DNA of 64,000 nucleotides from Gemmatimonadales bacterium (lineage in GTDB: Bacteria > Gemmatimonadota > Gemmatimonadetes > Gemmatimonadales > GWC2-71-9): the NCBI GenBank assembly GCA_041390145.1, contig JAWKQM010000002.1, positions 186,001 to 250,000 on the forward strand, given 5' to 3'. Below the pieces are notes generated by a model. That model saw nothing but the letters and a program-made list of their open reading frames with translations, searched no databases and was not told the origin of the DNA. The translations under genes were made by a program, and so were the position numbers. Positions within the stretch are counted from its first letter, which is position 1. The number at the start of each line of letters is the position of its first letter. Shown piece by piece: positions 18,408 to 27,736 of this stretch.

Positions 18408-19753
18408 GCAGCTGGATCGGACGGCTGGCCAGCGGGCTCTCCCTGGATCGCCGCGAAGTCCGGGCGTGGATGCTCTACGACTGGGCCAACTCGGCGATGT
18501 ACGTCGTCATCGTCACCGCCATCTTCCCGATCTTCTTCACCGCGGTCGCCGCCAGCGGGATGCCCCCGTCGGAGGCGACCTCCAGGTTCAGCATTGCCAC
18601 GACAATCGGCCTGACCATCATCGCGGTGCTGTCACCAATTCTGGGAGCCATCGCCGACCACTCGGCCACGAAGAAGAAACTGCTCGCGGCGTTCCTGGTC
18701 TTCGGCGCAAGCGCCGTGGCGGCCATGTTCTTCATTCAGCGCGGGGAGTGGCTGTTCGCGGCGGGGTTGTTCATCTTGGCCAACATCGGCGTCAACGGGA
18801 GCTTCGTGTTCTACGACTCCCTCCTCCCGCACGTGGCCGCGCCCGAGGAGATGGACCGGGTCTCGACCGCGGGATACGCCCTCGGCTACCTGGGGGGCGG
18901 GCTCTTTCTCCTGGCCTGCCTGGCCATTGTGATGGCCCCGGCGGCCTTTGGCCTCCCCGCCGGCGACGGGCTTACCCCCAGCCAGGCGACGCTGCCCACG
19001 CGCCTGACCTTTGTCCTCACGGCGCTCTGGTGGGCAGGCTTCAGCATTCCTCTGTTCCGGCACGTGCCCGAGCCGCCCGGTCGCGCCCTGGACGCCGAGG
19101 AGGCCCGACTGGGCGCGATACGCGCGTCCTTCCGGCGCCTCGGAGCCACGTTTCGAAAGCTGCGGGGCTATCGGCAGGCCTTCCTGCTGCTGCTGGCGTT
19201 CCTGATCTACAACGACGGCGTCGGCACCATCATCCGGATGGCCGCCATCTACGGGGCAGAGATCGGCATTACCCGCACCACCATGATCGCGGCCATCGCC
19301 CTCGTGCAGTTCGTCGGTGTCCCCTTCGCGTACCTGTTCGGCGCGCTGGCAAAGCGGGTCGGCACCCGCCCGGCCATCTTCGTCGGCCTGGCCACGTACC
19401 TGGGGATCAGCGTGCTGGGGTATTTCATGCGCAGTGACCGGGACTTCATCCTGCTGGCTGTGCTGGTGGGGATGGTGCAGGGAGGGGTCCAGGCGCTCAG
19501 TCGCTCGCTCTTCGCGAGCATGGTGCCGCGCCATCTCTCGGGAGAGTTCTTCGGGTTCTTTGCCGTGTTCGAGAAGTTTGCAGGGATACTCGGGCCGGCC
19601 ATGTTCTCGGTGGCGATCCTGGCGACCGGCTCAAGCCGGGCGGCCCTGCTCTCGGTGGTGGTGTTCTTCCTGGTGGGCGGCGCCCTGCTGGCAAAGGTGG
19701 ACGTCGGCGAGGGCCAGCGGATTGCCCGGGACGAGGAGGCGGCGGTCGCCTAG
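18404..19753 (+). CDS. UMF1/Atg22-like MFS transporter
   Basis: A 449-residue MFS-type protein with about 12 helices. The N-terminal 'EVRAWMLYDWANSAMYVVI' is the signature of the UMF1 (Vps22/Atg22-like) family, and 'IYNDGVGTIIRMAAIYGAE' is another family landmark. Yeast Atg22 effluxes vacuolar amino acids; bacterial substrates are unknown. Its start overlaps the SDR stop (ATGA), and its stop overlaps the stop of the convergent GGDEF gene by four bases (CTAG), leaving no room for a separate terminator. Confidence 0.9.
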   Translation: MSSWIGRLASGLSLDRREVRAWMLYDWANSAMYVVIVTAIFPIFFTAVAASGMPPSEATSRFSIATTIGLTIIAVLSPILGAIADHSATKKKLLAAFLVFGASAVAAMFFIQRGEWLFAAGLFILANIGVNGSFVFYDSLLPHVAAPEEMDRVSTAGYALGYLGGGLFLLACLAIVMAPAAFGLPAGDGLTPSQATLPTRLTFVLTALWWAGFSIPLFRHVPEPPGRALDAEEARLGAIRASFRRLGATFRKLRGYRQAFLLLLAFLIYNDGVGTIIRMAAIYGAEIGITRTTMIAAIALVQFVGVPFAYLFGALAKRVGTRPAIFVGLATYLGISVLGYFMRSDRDFILLAVLVGMVQGGVQALSRSLFASMVPRHLSGEFFGFFAVFEKFAGILGPAMFSVAILATGSSRAALLSVVVFFLVGGALLAKVDVGEGQRIARDEEAAVA

Positions 19754-20925
19754 TCCTGCGGACCGACTACCCGGTTGCGGCCGCCGTCCTTGGCAGCAAA
19801 CAACCGCTGGTCCGCCACCTCGAGCAGCTCGACCGGGTCGGTGCCGTCGTCCGGCAAGGATGCGATGCCCGCGCTCAGGGTGATCTGCGCGGTCAGGTCG
19901 TGGCGCGGAATCGCGAACTCGGCCCGGGCCACCGCCAACCGCAGCTGTTCCATCTTCTCGAACGCCGCCCCCGGGCTGGTCTCGGGCAGCAGGACCACGA
20001 ACTCATCCCCGCCGTACCGCGCCACGATATCCGTGGCGCGCAGCCCCTTCAACAGCGTGTCGGCGAGGACCCGGAGTGCCACGTCGCCGCTCGCGTGGCC
20101 GTAGCGATCGTTGAAGTTCTTGTAACGATCCAGGTCGAGCAGGGCCACCGCCAGCGGGTGGCCATGCCGGCGGGCGCGTGCCACTTCCGCCTGGTAGCGG
20201 GTCTCGAAGTACCCGCGATTCAGGAGGCCGGTCAGGCGATCGAGCGCCGAGAGGTGGCGGAGCTGGCGGGAGCGGTCCACGATGGCCGTGGCGAGGACAC
20301 CAGACGTGGCGAGGAGAATGAGGCGGCCGATCTGGTCGCCCCAGCTCACCATCCCGTAGGTGAACGGGGCGTACCGGAGGTCGTTCAGGTCCCAGAGCAG
20401 CCCCGCCGCCACAACGACCGCCGCGTACTGCACCACCGCCAACGCACCGGTCACGATGCAGATGCGCGTGTCATACCGGAGGCTGGAGGCGCCGATCGAG
20501 AAGAAGTAGACGCTGTACATGATGCGGCTGTTCACCGCCACGTGCGGGGTGCCCATGGCCAGGAAGGCCACCAGGGTGGCGGTGACGAAGGTGACATCCA
20601 CCGCGCTGGTCATGAAGCCCAGCCATGGCCGATAAAACCCCCGGCGCACCACTCCCCAGATCACCACCGCGAAGACCAGCGCCGCCAGCGTTGCCACCAG
20701 GCCGACCCACGCCTCGATGAGATAGGGCGTGGCGATGACGTTGTAGATCGGGATGAGCAGGACCAGCGACACCAGCGCAATGCGCACCTTCGCCACTAGG
20801 AGCTCGCCGTGGGCCCCGGCATCGATGAGCATCGGATCGGGCGCGGCCCAGAGCCGGTCACGGGCTGTCTCCTGGGCGAAATCGTTCGCCGCCAGCCCCA
20901 TGAAATCCCGCTTGCGGTTCGACAT
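19750..20925 (-). CDS. Membrane diguanylate cyclase (GGDEF)
   Basis: A 391-residue protein. Residues about 43-225 hold 6 hydrophobic helices forming an uncharacterised membrane sensor part. Residues 230-388 are a GGDEF domain with an intact 'RYGGDEFVVLLPE' active site and an inhibitory site RATD five residues before it. It should make cyclic di-GMP from two GTP with product inhibition. It starts 3 nt after the ETF-QO stop on the same strand, so expression may be linked to the electron-transfer genes. Confidence 0.93.
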   Translation of the reverse strand: MSNRKRDFMGLAANDFAQETARDRLWAAPDPMLIDAGAHGELLVAKVRIALVSLVLLIPIYNVIATPYLIEAWVGLVATLAALVFAVVIWGVVRRGFYRPWLGFMTSAVDVTFVTATLVAFLAMGTPHVAVNSRIMYSVYFFSIGASSLRYDTRICIVTGALAVVQYAAVVVAAGLLWDLNDLRYAPFTYGMVSWGDQIGRLILLATSGVLATAIVDRSRQLRHLSALDRLTGLLNRGYFETRYQAEVARARRHGHPLAVALLDLDRYKNFNDRYGHASGDVALRVLADTLLKGLRATDIVARYGGDEFVVLLPETSPGAAFEKMEQLRLAVARAEFAIPRHDLTAQITLSAGIASLPDDGTDPVELLEVADQRLFAAKDGGRNRVVGPQD

Positions 20926-20928
20926 CAG

Positions 20929-22584
20929 CTACATCACCCGGTAGCGGGGGCCGCTGCCGCCTTCGCGCGGCGTCCAGCGCGGACCGAGGATGTCCGTTGC
21001 CTTGCAATCGATGCAGTTGGGCGGGTTCACGCGCAGCTCGTCGCCGTCGCGTTCGTACACCCCCGCCGGACAGAGATGGACATAGAAGTCCGCCACCTCG
21101 GCACTGATGTCCGGCCCGACCAGCAGGTGGCTGGGAATGGTATCGCGGGTCGCGTTGCCGGACTTGAAGACCGCATCAAGCTTGCTGAATGTCAGCACCC
21201 CATCCGGCACCAGCGTCGTCTCGCCCCCGTCGGCTCTCGGCGCATCGGCGTCGGCGTGCATGGAGATCCTGCCTCCGGGAAACCGTCCCCGGGTCAGTGT
21301 CATCAATCCCGCCTTTGCCGCCCCCATCAGGAATCCATCCTTGAAGGCAAGACGCATGTTGCGCGTCTTGTAGAGATCGTCGCGGATATAGCTCGCGTCG
21401 ACCATCCGGTCGGACTCGGCAAGCGCCGCCGCTGAGGTATCGCCCTGCTTCAACGCGGCAAAGATGGCGCGGGCCGCATAGATCCCCGACTGCATGGCGT
21501 AGTGCACGCCCTTGAGCGAGGGCACGTCGACGTATCCCGCGGCATCGCCGACAATCACCAGCCCATCGCCGGTGCGCCGACTCGGCAGGGCGTGGAAGCC
21601 ACCCTCGGGAATCGTCTTGGCACCCCATTCGACCAGCTCGCCGCCGTCAAGAATTTCGCGGAAAAGGGGATGGAGTTTCATGCGCTGCAGCAGGGTGTGG
21701 ACATCAAGCTTCGCGTTGCCGTAGTCAAGCCCCGCCACGAGGCCGATCGACACCTGGTCGGGGCCCTGGGGATAGCACCAGCTGCCGCCGAACACATCGC
21801 TGGGGAGCGGCCACCCCATGGTGTGGATGACCCGATCGAGCGGCCGCGCCACCTTCCACACTTCCTTCACCCCGAGGGCGAAGATCTGCGGATTGGGCGA
21901 GGTCACGCCCTGCCAGGTGCACCACGCCTGCGAGAGGGCGCCGCGCGTGCCCTCGGAGAGCACCGTCACCCGCGCCGTCAGGTCCGTCGGCTCCGCGTAG
22001 TCGCTCCCCGGCGTGCCATCCCGGTTGAGACCGCTCGGCGTGGTGCGGACGCCGCAGACCGCCTTCTCCTTGACGAGCAGCGCGTCCACCGGGAACCCGG
22101 TAAAGACGTTGACGCCCAGTTCCTCCGCCTTCTGACCGAGCCAGCGCACCATTTCAGAAATGGAGGCGGAATAGTTGCCGGTGTTGTGCATGGTCGGCGG
22201 CGTCGGAATGCGGCGGGACGCGCCTTCGGTGAGGAAATAGACCGCCTCCGCGTCCACCCGCTGGCGGAAGGGAAAGTCGGCATCGGTCAGGTCGGGGAAG
22301 AGCTCCCGGAATGCCCGGGGATTCACGACGGCACCCGAGAGGTTGTGCTCGCCGAGGCCCGCGGCCTTTTCCAGGACACCGATGTTCAACTCGCCGAGCC
22401 CGCCTCCGGCCTCCTGATCGGCCTTGGCCAGGCGGGCGAGTTCGATGGCGCCGGCCAGCCCGGCGGGCCCGGCGCCGACAAACAGCACATCCATCTCGAT
22501 GGCTTCCGCACCCGGCGCTTCATCGAGAAGGAGCTTCCCGAACGGCAGCGCTTGCTGATGGCGACTGGGCAGGATGGAGGACAC
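20929..22584 (-). CDS. Electron transfer flavoprotein-ubiquinone oxidoreductase
   Basis: A 551-residue flavo-iron-sulfur protein that passes electrons from reduced ETF to the quinone pool at the inner membrane. FAD-binding 'GAGPAGLAGAIELAR' lies near residue 33, 'GDAAGYVDVPSLKG' in the middle, and the C-terminal 4Fe-4S ligands are in 'CPAGVYE' and 'CIDCKATDI'. The GTG at 22584 is chosen because AAGGAG lies 9 nt before it; the open frame further upstream is antisense to the methyltransferase gene. EtfA, EtfB and an acyl-CoA dehydrogenase are encoded close by. Confidence 0.95.
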   Translation of the reverse strand: MSSILPSRHQQALPFGKLLLDEAPGAEAIEMDVLFVGAGPAGLAGAIELARLAKADQEAGGGLGELNIGVLEKAAGLGEHNLSGAVVNPRAFRELFPDLTDADFPFRQRVDAEAVYFLTEGASRRIPTPPTMHNTGNYSASISEMVRWLGQKAEELGVNVFTGFPVDALLVKEKAVCGVRTTPSGLNRDGTPGSDYAEPTDLTARVTVLSEGTRGALSQAWCTWQGVTSPNPQIFALGVKEVWKVARPLDRVIHTMGWPLPSDVFGGSWCYPQGPDQVSIGLVAGLDYGNAKLDVHTLLQRMKLHPLFREILDGGELVEWGAKTIPEGGFHALPSRRTGDGLVIVGDAAGYVDVPSLKGVHYAMQSGIYAARAIFAALKQGDTSAAALAESDRMVDASYIRDDLYKTRNMRLAFKDGFLMGAAKAGLMTLTRGRFPGGRISMHADADAPRADGGETTLVPDGVLTFSKLDAVFKSGNATRDTIPSHLLVGPDISAEVADFYVHLCPAGVYERDGDELRVNPPNCIDCKATDILGPRWTPREGGSGPRYRVM

Positions 22585-22674
22585 GGCGGAAGCTCCTTGG
22601 ATTGCGGTCGACGGCAATGGCAGAGAGAATATAACCTGCGGGGCGACCACATCATCCTGACGGGGAGGCGTACC

Positions 22675-23154
22675 ATGGCTCGACGGACGGCGGCGCGCGA
22701 CCCGTGGGTGTGGGGTCAGGCGCTCCTCGGGATCCTGGTGATCTTCGGAGTGCCCTGGGCCGCGGGTCTGCTCGGGCTGCCGGCTCCCGGCACCGCCTGG
22801 CGCCTGCTGGGCGGCCTCATGACCGCCGCCGCAGTCCTCGGGATGGCCTTCGGGGCGCTGACCCTCGGCCCGAACCTCACCCCGGCCACCGAGCCCCTTC
22901 CCGGCGCGCGACTGGTGACCCGCGGGATCTACCGGCTCGTGCGCCACCCCATCTATCTCAGCGTCTCCCTGGCGCTCGCCGGCTACGCCACGATTCGCGC
23001 CGGCGGGTGGGCCGGTGCGACGGTGCTCGTCGTCGCCCTTGCGTACTTCGAGCAGAAGGCGCGTGTGGAAGAAGCCTGGCTGCGCACCCGCGTCCAGGGG
23101 TATCAGGAGTACGCGGCCCGGGTCCCCCGCCTCATTCCGGGTGGCTGGCACTGA
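22675..23154 (+). CDS. Isoprenylcysteine carboxyl methyltransferase-family membrane protein
   Basis: A 159-residue protein with about 4 transmembrane helices and the ICMT/PEMT-type C-terminal block 'LVTRGIYRLVRHPIYLSVSL' followed by a charged 'FEQKARVEEAWL' and 'YQEYAARVPRLIP'. Bacterial members are SAM-dependent methyltransferases with mostly unknown acceptors. The ATG is preceded by GGGGAGGCG. It is the only plus-strand gene inside the ETF region, divergent from ETF-QO and convergent with etfA, with a hairpin between it and etfA. Confidence 0.88.
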   Translation: MARRTAARDPWVWGQALLGILVIFGVPWAAGLLGLPAPGTAWRLLGGLMTAAAVLGMAFGALTLGPNLTPATEPLPGARLVTRGIYRLVRHPIYLSVSLALAGYATIRAGGWAGATVLVVALAYFEQKARVEEAWLRTRVQGYQEYAARVPRLIPGGWH

Positions 23155-23160
23155 CCGGTC

Positions 23161-23206
23161 ACACAAACGGGCCGCGCTGGAGATTTCAGGCGGCCCGTCC
23201 GTGTGT
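23161..23206. terminator. Bidirectional hairpin between convergent genes
   Basis: ACGGGCCGC (23167-23175) pairs with GCGGCCCGT (23190-23198), and flanking CACA/TGTG can extend the stem. It lies exactly between the two convergent stops at 23154 and 23221, so it can serve both genes. Confidence 0.6.
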
Positions 23207-23220
23207 CCTTTCGCACCTCG

Positions 23221-24210
23221 CTAGCTGCCCGCTCGCGCCTTCTTCACTTCCTCGGTGAGCTTGGGCACCACTTCAAACAAGTCGCCCACGATGCCGTAGT
23301 CGGCCAGCTTGAAGATCGGGGCGTCCTTGTCCTTGTTGATCGCCACGATCGTCTTGGAGGTTCGCATGCCGGCCAGATGCTGGATGGCGCCGGAAATGCC
23401 CACCGCGACATACAGGTCCGGGCTCACGATGCGCCCGGTCTGACCGATCTGGGTGGAGGGATCCCGCCATCCGTCGTCGGTGACGGCCCGTGTGGCACCG
23501 ACGGCGGCGTTGCCGAACGCGGCGGCCAGCTCCTCCATCAACGCGAAGTTGGCGGCCTCGCGCAGCCCCCGGCCGCCGGCCACGACCACCGGCGCGTCGG
23601 CCAGGTCCAGCTGCGCGTCACCGCTCCCACCCACCTTCGTGACCACCACCCGCGCCGACGCCGGATCGAGCGCCGGCTCGGCCTGCTGCACACGCGCGGT
23701 CCGGTCGGCGTCGGTTGCGAGCACCGCTCCGGGCCGCAAGGTGACGACGGCCGGCGTACCGGCCAATCGCACCGTGGTGACGATCTTGCCGATATGCGTC
23801 GGGTGCTGGCCAATCAGCACATCGCCCTCGAAGGCAAAGCTGGTCAGGTCCGATGCCATGCTGACGCCAAGCGTGGCGGCGACCCGCGGGGCGAGGTCGC
23901 GCCCCTCGGCGGAGGCGGCGAAGAAGGCGCCGCGGTACCCACCGCTCTTCACCTGCGCGGCCGCCGTGGCCGCGAACACCTCGGGGCTGTACCGCGCGAG
24001 GTCGGCGTGCTCCACGACCACCACGACATCCGCGCCGGCACGGCCCAGGGCCTCGGCCTTGGCGCCGATCCCCGGCGCGCCAATCAGCAGGGCGTGCACC
24101 TCGCCGCCGCCGGTGGCGTCCGCCGCCTGCCGCGCGGCGCTGACGGTTTCGAGTGCAACCTTGCGAAGCGCGCCGCCCCGCGACTCGGCGAATGCAAACA
24201 TGTTGGCCAT
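23221..24210 (-). CDS. etfA: Electron transfer flavoprotein alpha subunit
   Basis: A 329-residue alpha subunit. It has the C-terminal FAD domain signature, 'VVVAGGRGL', 'TRAVTDDGW', 'IGQTGRIVSPDLYVAVGISGA' (split here into recognised pieces) and 'INKDKDAPIFKLADYGIVGD'. With EtfB it carries electrons from acyl-CoA dehydrogenases to ETF-QO. Its ATG shares a base with the etfB stop (TGATG). Length is normal. Confidence 0.96.
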   Translation of the reverse strand: MANMFAFAESRGGALRKVALETVSAARQAADATGGGEVHALLIGAPGIGAKAEALGRAGADVVVVVEHADLARYSPEVFAATAAAQVKSGGYRGAFFAASAEGRDLAPRVAATLGVSMASDLTSFAFEGDVLIGQHPTHIGKIVTTVRLAGTPAVVTLRPGAVLATDADRTARVQQAEPALDPASARVVVTKVGGSGDAQLDLADAPVVVAGGRGLREAANFALMEELAAAFGNAAVGATRAVTDDGWRDPSTQIGQTGRIVSPDLYVAVGISGAIQHLAGMRTSKTIVAINKDKDAPIFKLADYGIVGDLFEVVPKLTEEVKKARAGS

Positions 24211-24962
24211 CAGAGCACCTTCGCTTCGGTCTGGAGAAGCCGGATGAGTTCCGGCACCGCGTCCGCGCCCTCGCCGATGATCCGACCGGGCGGGCGGTCC
24301 GGTGGCAGGGCGATGACGTCCACGGTCAGGTTGGCCGCACCCAACTGCGCCGGCTTGACCTCGAGCGGCTTCTTCTTGGCGGCCATGATCCCCTTGAGCG
24401 AGGGAAGCCGAGGCCGGCCGAGCCCTTCGTCGATGGTGATGATGGCCGGCAGCGGAAACTCCACCGTCTCGCTGGCGCCTTCGAGCTGGCGCTCGGCGGT
24501 GCCGCGCCCATCCGCGACGTCGAGCTTCGAGATGGCGGTGACGCACGGCAGGCCCATGAGGTGAGCCGTCATCGGCCCGACGGTCTGGTTGGCACTGTCG
24601 GTGGCCATCCGGCCAAAGAGGATCAGGTCGTAGCCGCCCTCCTTGAGCTCGGCGGCCAGGGCGGCGGCAATCGCCATCCCGTCGAAGGGCACTTCCGCGG
24701 CGTCGAGCTGGATGGCGCGGTGGGCGCCCATGCCCAGCGCCTTGCGGAGGGTCTCCTGCACGGCGGCGGGGCCAACCGAGACCACCACCACCTCGCCCGC
24801 ACCCTGACTCTCCACCAGTCGCAGCCCCGCCTCCACGGCGTACCCGTCGAAGTCGGCGATGTCGAACTTGAGGCCGGCGGGATCCAGCGCCTTGCCATCG
24901 GCCCCGATGGCGAAGCGCAGGTCCATGTCCGGCACCCGCTTGATGCACACGGCGATTTTCAC
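24210..24962 (-). CDS. etfB: Electron transfer flavoprotein beta subunit
   Basis: A 250-residue beta subunit with 'IAVCIKRVPD' at the N-terminus, 'NPFD'-like region reading 'IADFDGYAVEAGLRL', 'LFGRMATDSANQTVGPMTA' and 'IITIDEGLGRPRLPSLKGI', all ETF-beta landmarks. It binds AMP and docks the dehydrogenase partner. It begins at GTG with GGGAG 7 nt upstream, 27 nt after the acyl-CoA dehydrogenase gene. The set acd-etfB-etfA is evidently one operon. Confidence 0.96.
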   Translation of the reverse strand: MKIAVCIKRVPDMDLRFAIGADGKALDPAGLKFDIADFDGYAVEAGLRLVESQGAGEVVVVSVGPAAVQETLRKALGMGAHRAIQLDAAEVPFDGMAIAAALAAELKEGGYDLILFGRMATDSANQTVGPMTAHLMGLPCVTAISKLDVADGRGTAERQLEGASETVEFPLPAIITIDEGLGRPRLPSLKGIMAAKKKPLEVKPAQLGAANLTVDVIALPPDRPPGRIIGEGADAVPELIRLLQTEAKVL

Positions 24963-24989
24963 GTCAACTCCCTGCGTGCGAATTCGTTG

Positions 24990-26174
24990 CTAGAACGCTG
25001 GCAGGCCGGTGACGGCCTGTCCGAGGATGAGGGTGTGCATGTCGTGCGTCCCCTCGTAGGTATAGACCGACTCGAGGTTGGCCATGTGCCGCATCGAGTG
25101 GTACTCCACCAGGATGCCGTTGGCGCCGAGCAGGCGACGCGCCTCGCGCGCCGCCTCACAGGCCATGTTGATGTTGTTGCGCTTGGCGAGCGAGACCTGG
25201 TCCGGCGTCATGGTGCCGCGGTCCTTGAGGCGGCCGAGCTGCAGCGTGAGCAGCTGCGCCTTGGTAATCTCGGTGAGCATCTCCGCCAGGCGGGACTGCT
25301 GCAACTGCGTCTGCCCGATCGGCTTCCCGAACATGATGCGTTCCTTGGAGTAGCTCAGCGCCTCGTCGTAACAGGCCATCGCCGCGCCGATGCCGCCCCA
25401 CGCGATGCCGTAGCGCGCCTGCGTGAGGCACATGAGCGGGCTCTTGATCCCGCCCGACTTGGGCAGGATGGCGTCCTTGGGGACGAGGCAGTCCTGCAGC
25501 ACGATTTCGCTGGTGTCGCTCGCGCGGAGGGAGAGCTTCCCCTTCTGGTCCTTGGCGGTGTAGCCCTTGGTGCTGGCCGGCACGATGAAGCCGCGGATCG
25601 ACTTCACGTCATCGATCCCGCCCGTCTTGGCCCAGATGATCGAGACCGTGGCCTGGGAGCCGTTGGTGATCCACATCTTGGCGCCGTTCAGCAGCCACCC
25701 GTCCTTCGTCTCCCTGGCGGTGGTGATCATCCCGCCGGGATTGGAACCGTAGTCGGGCTCGGTCAGGCCGAAACAGCCGATGTCTTCGCCGGAGGCGAGC
25801 CGGGGCAGCCAATACTTCTTCTGCTCCTCGGAGCCGAAGGTGAAGATGGGGTACATCACCAGCGCCCCCTGCACCGAGGCAAAGGAACGAATCCCGCTGT
25901 CTCCCCGCTCCAGCTCCTGCATGATGAGGCCGTACGACACGTTGTTGAGCCCGGCGCAGCCATACTCCTCGGGGAGGTTGGCGCCGAGGACGCCCAGCTC
26001 CGCCATGCCGGGAATCAGCTGCTTCGGAAACTCGCCCTCGACGTAGGCGTCCCCGATGACCGGCATCAGGTGCTCCTCGACCCAGGCGCGCACGGTGTCC
26101 CGCACCGCGCGCTCCTCCTCGGAAAGCAGGCTGTCGACGTCGTAGAAATCCACTCCCGCAAATGCGTTCGCCAT
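24990..26174 (-). CDS. Acyl-CoA dehydrogenase, glutaryl-CoA dehydrogenase-like
   Basis: A 394-residue FAD enzyme. The catalytic Glu lies in 'TYEGTHDMH' near residue 373; 'SVQGALVMYPI', 'GLTEPDYGSNPGGM', 'MWITNGSQA', 'ARYGIAWGGIGA' and 'LGANGI' follow glutaryl-CoA dehydrogenase (GcdH) most closely among the family. GcdH oxidises and decarboxylates glutaryl-CoA in lysine/tryptophan/benzoate breakdown, giving electrons to ETF, which is encoded next door. A Glu/Arg set deciding decarboxylation cannot be verified without alignment, so the substrate is probable, not proven. Confidence 0.9.
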   Translation of the reverse strand: MANAFAGVDFYDVDSLLSEEERAVRDTVRAWVEEHLMPVIGDAYVEGEFPKQLIPGMAELGVLGANLPEEYGCAGLNNVSYGLIMQELERGDSGIRSFASVQGALVMYPIFTFGSEEQKKYWLPRLASGEDIGCFGLTEPDYGSNPGGMITTARETKDGWLLNGAKMWITNGSQATVSIIWAKTGGIDDVKSIRGFIVPASTKGYTAKDQKGKLSLRASDTSEIVLQDCLVPKDAILPKSGGIKSPLMCLTQARYGIAWGGIGAAMACYDEALSYSKERIMFGKPIGQTQLQQSRLAEMLTEITKAQLLTLQLGRLKDRGTMTPDQVSLAKRNNINMACEAAREARRLLGANGILVEYHSMRHMANLESVYTYEGTHDMHTLILGQAVTGLPAF

Positions 26175-26205
26175 TGGTACGTGCCTCTGGGAATCCTGTT
26201 GAATG

Positions 26206-26907
26206 TCAGTCTATCGTGCGCCGCGGGCCCCCGTGGCCCAGGGATCGCCGCGCGCTGGGTTCGATGCCCACCGCGCGCGCCTTCCGGCGGAAAACTGTTC
26301 CATGATCGACTGGCAGGGCCGACTCCGCCTGCCACTGATGCACCATCTCATGCAACACGGTCTGTTCCACCTCCGCCCATCCATGCTTCAGGTGCGCCCG
26401 GCTCACCGCAATTTCCAGCGACTTGCCGCTCCTGGCATCCACCGCCAGTTCGCCGAGCCGGGTGCGCATGCGGCTCGAGAGCCGGAAATGGATGACCGGC
26501 AGTTCCCCGCCGAAGTGCTCGTCATTCAGCCGCCGGTGCATGGCCGCCAGCCGCGCCAGGACGGCGTCGTCGCCGGCCCGGGGGCGCTCCACTCCTCGCC
26601 TGCTTGGCCGGGCCGGCGGGGCGTGGACCTCGACCGGGAAGGTCAGGAACTCGCGCTCGGCGCTGCGGCGGGTGGCGCGGCGCGTGCCCGGCCGCACGTA
26701 CTTCACGATGGCGGACAGGACGCGGTCTGGCGCCCAGGCGTAACCGCGGTGCACCCGGAGCACCCCCTGCGCCGTCACGCTGAGCAGCACCGTCCGGTTG
26801 GTGTGCGTCGCGAATCCCCGGAACGGCGGCATCCCCAGCGCATCCAGCCGACGGCGGAGTACCGCCTCGGCGGTCTCAGGCGACGCGGCCTGCCCCCACA
26901 ACCCCAT
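26206..26907 (-). CDS. SprT-like zinc metalloprotease-fold protein
   Basis: A 233-residue protein. A SprT-like domain occupies roughly residues 115-233: 'LNDEHFGGELPVIHF' and the zinc motif 'LHEMVHQWQ', then a further 'DHGTVFRRKARAVGI'. The SprT/Spartan fold in eukaryotes cuts DNA-protein crosslinks; bacterial SprT roles are unclear. The N-terminal 100 residues are Arg-rich with no clear family. The ATG at 26907 has GGGGAG just before it and overlaps the phosphoesterase gene by 32 nt. Confidence 0.8.
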   Translation of the reverse strand: MGLWGQAASPETAEAVLRRRLDALGMPPFRGFATHTNRTVLLSVTAQGVLRVHRGYAWAPDRVLSAIVKYVRPGTRRATRRSAEREFLTFPVEVHAPPARPSRRGVERPRAGDDAVLARLAAMHRRLNDEHFGGELPVIHFRLSSRMRTRLGELAVDARSGKSLEIAVSRAHLKHGWAEVEQTVLHEMVHQWQAESALPVDHGTVFRRKARAVGIEPSARRSLGHGGPRRTID

Positions 26908-27736
26908 GGCGCTCCCCTGCCCGAGCAAACGTGTGACGGTCCGACGCGCGGAATTCGTCCCCTTCGCGATCCCAGCGCCAGTGTTCCACCTGCACGGCAT
27001 CCGGATCGATGCGCAGGACATTGAACACCGAGGGACGCTTGCCGCGGGTCCGATCGCTGAGCGTGCTCGCCGTGCTGATGACGGTGCCCCTCGGCAGCTG
27101 CCCTGCCCCCTCCTGGTGGTCGTGCCCGCAGAGCACCACGTCGGCTCCAGTGGCGTCGAGTCGCCGCTGGGCGCTGGCCCAGTGCGCCAGGCCCATCCGC
27201 TGGCTGATCTCGCCCCGCAGGACGTTGTGGTGCATCACCACGACCTTGGCCGCGTCCGCCGGTTCGGCGGCGAAGAGCTCGGTGAGCCGATCGGTCTCCG
27301 ACTTCGGTATGTGACCCTTCACTGTCAGGTCCCGCTGGTTCCAGGTCAGGGAACCGGCGGCCAGTCCGTGCGCCGACAGGGCGCCGGCCACGACGAGCCC
27401 CGGCAGCCGGAGTACCGGCGTCAGCTCTTCGCCGAGGTACGTCCGATACTTCTCGTACAGCACCCGCCGCCCGAAGATCCCAAAAGGGCTCTTCCACCAC
27501 TCGACGTCGTGGTTGCCAGGCACCAGGAGCGTCGGCGCCGTCTTCTGCATCGCTTCCAGGAAGGCGAGCCCGCGCTGGTACTCCCCGTGCCGCCCCCGCT
27601 GGCTGATGTCGCCGGAAACAAGGACGGCATCCGGCGCGAGCTGCGGCACCAGCTTTTCCACCGCACGGATCTGCGCCAGCTCAACCGGCCGACCAAAGTG
27701 CAGGTCGGAAAGGTGGACAAGGGTGACGTTGGTCAC
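26876..27736 (-). CDS. Calcineurin-like metallophosphoesterase
   Basis: A 286-residue protein with the complete dimetal phosphoesterase set: 'HLSDLHFG', 'VLVSGDIS', 'VPGNHDVEW', 'VVMHHNVL' and 'VVLCGHDH'. Members hydrolyse phosphomonoesters or diesters, including nucleotides such as cAMP or UDP-diacylglucosamine, but this one is not assignable to a specific subgroup by eye. No signal peptide, so cytosolic. Its ATG overlaps the DUF4139 gene stop (ATGA-type overlap), and the SprT-like gene starts inside its end. Confidence 0.92.
   Translation of the reverse strand: MTNVTLVHLSDLHFGRPVELAQIRAVEKLVPQLAPDAVLVSGDISQRGRHGEYQRGLAFLEAMQKTAPTLLVPGNHDVEWWKSPFGIFGRRVLYEKYRTYLGEELTPVLRLPGLVVAGALSAHGLAAGSLTWNQRDLTVKGHIPKSETDRLTELFAAEPADAAKVVVMHHNVLRGEISQRMGLAHWASAQRRLDATGADVVLCGHDHQEGAGQLPRGTVISTASTLSDRTRGKRPSVFNVLRIDPDAVQVEHWRWDREGDEFRASDRHTFARAGERHGVVGAGRVA

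Noticed and set aside
24153..26495. Plus-strand open frame of 780 codons
   Set aside because: It is antisense to etfB and the acyl-CoA dehydrogenase gene, whose families are certain.
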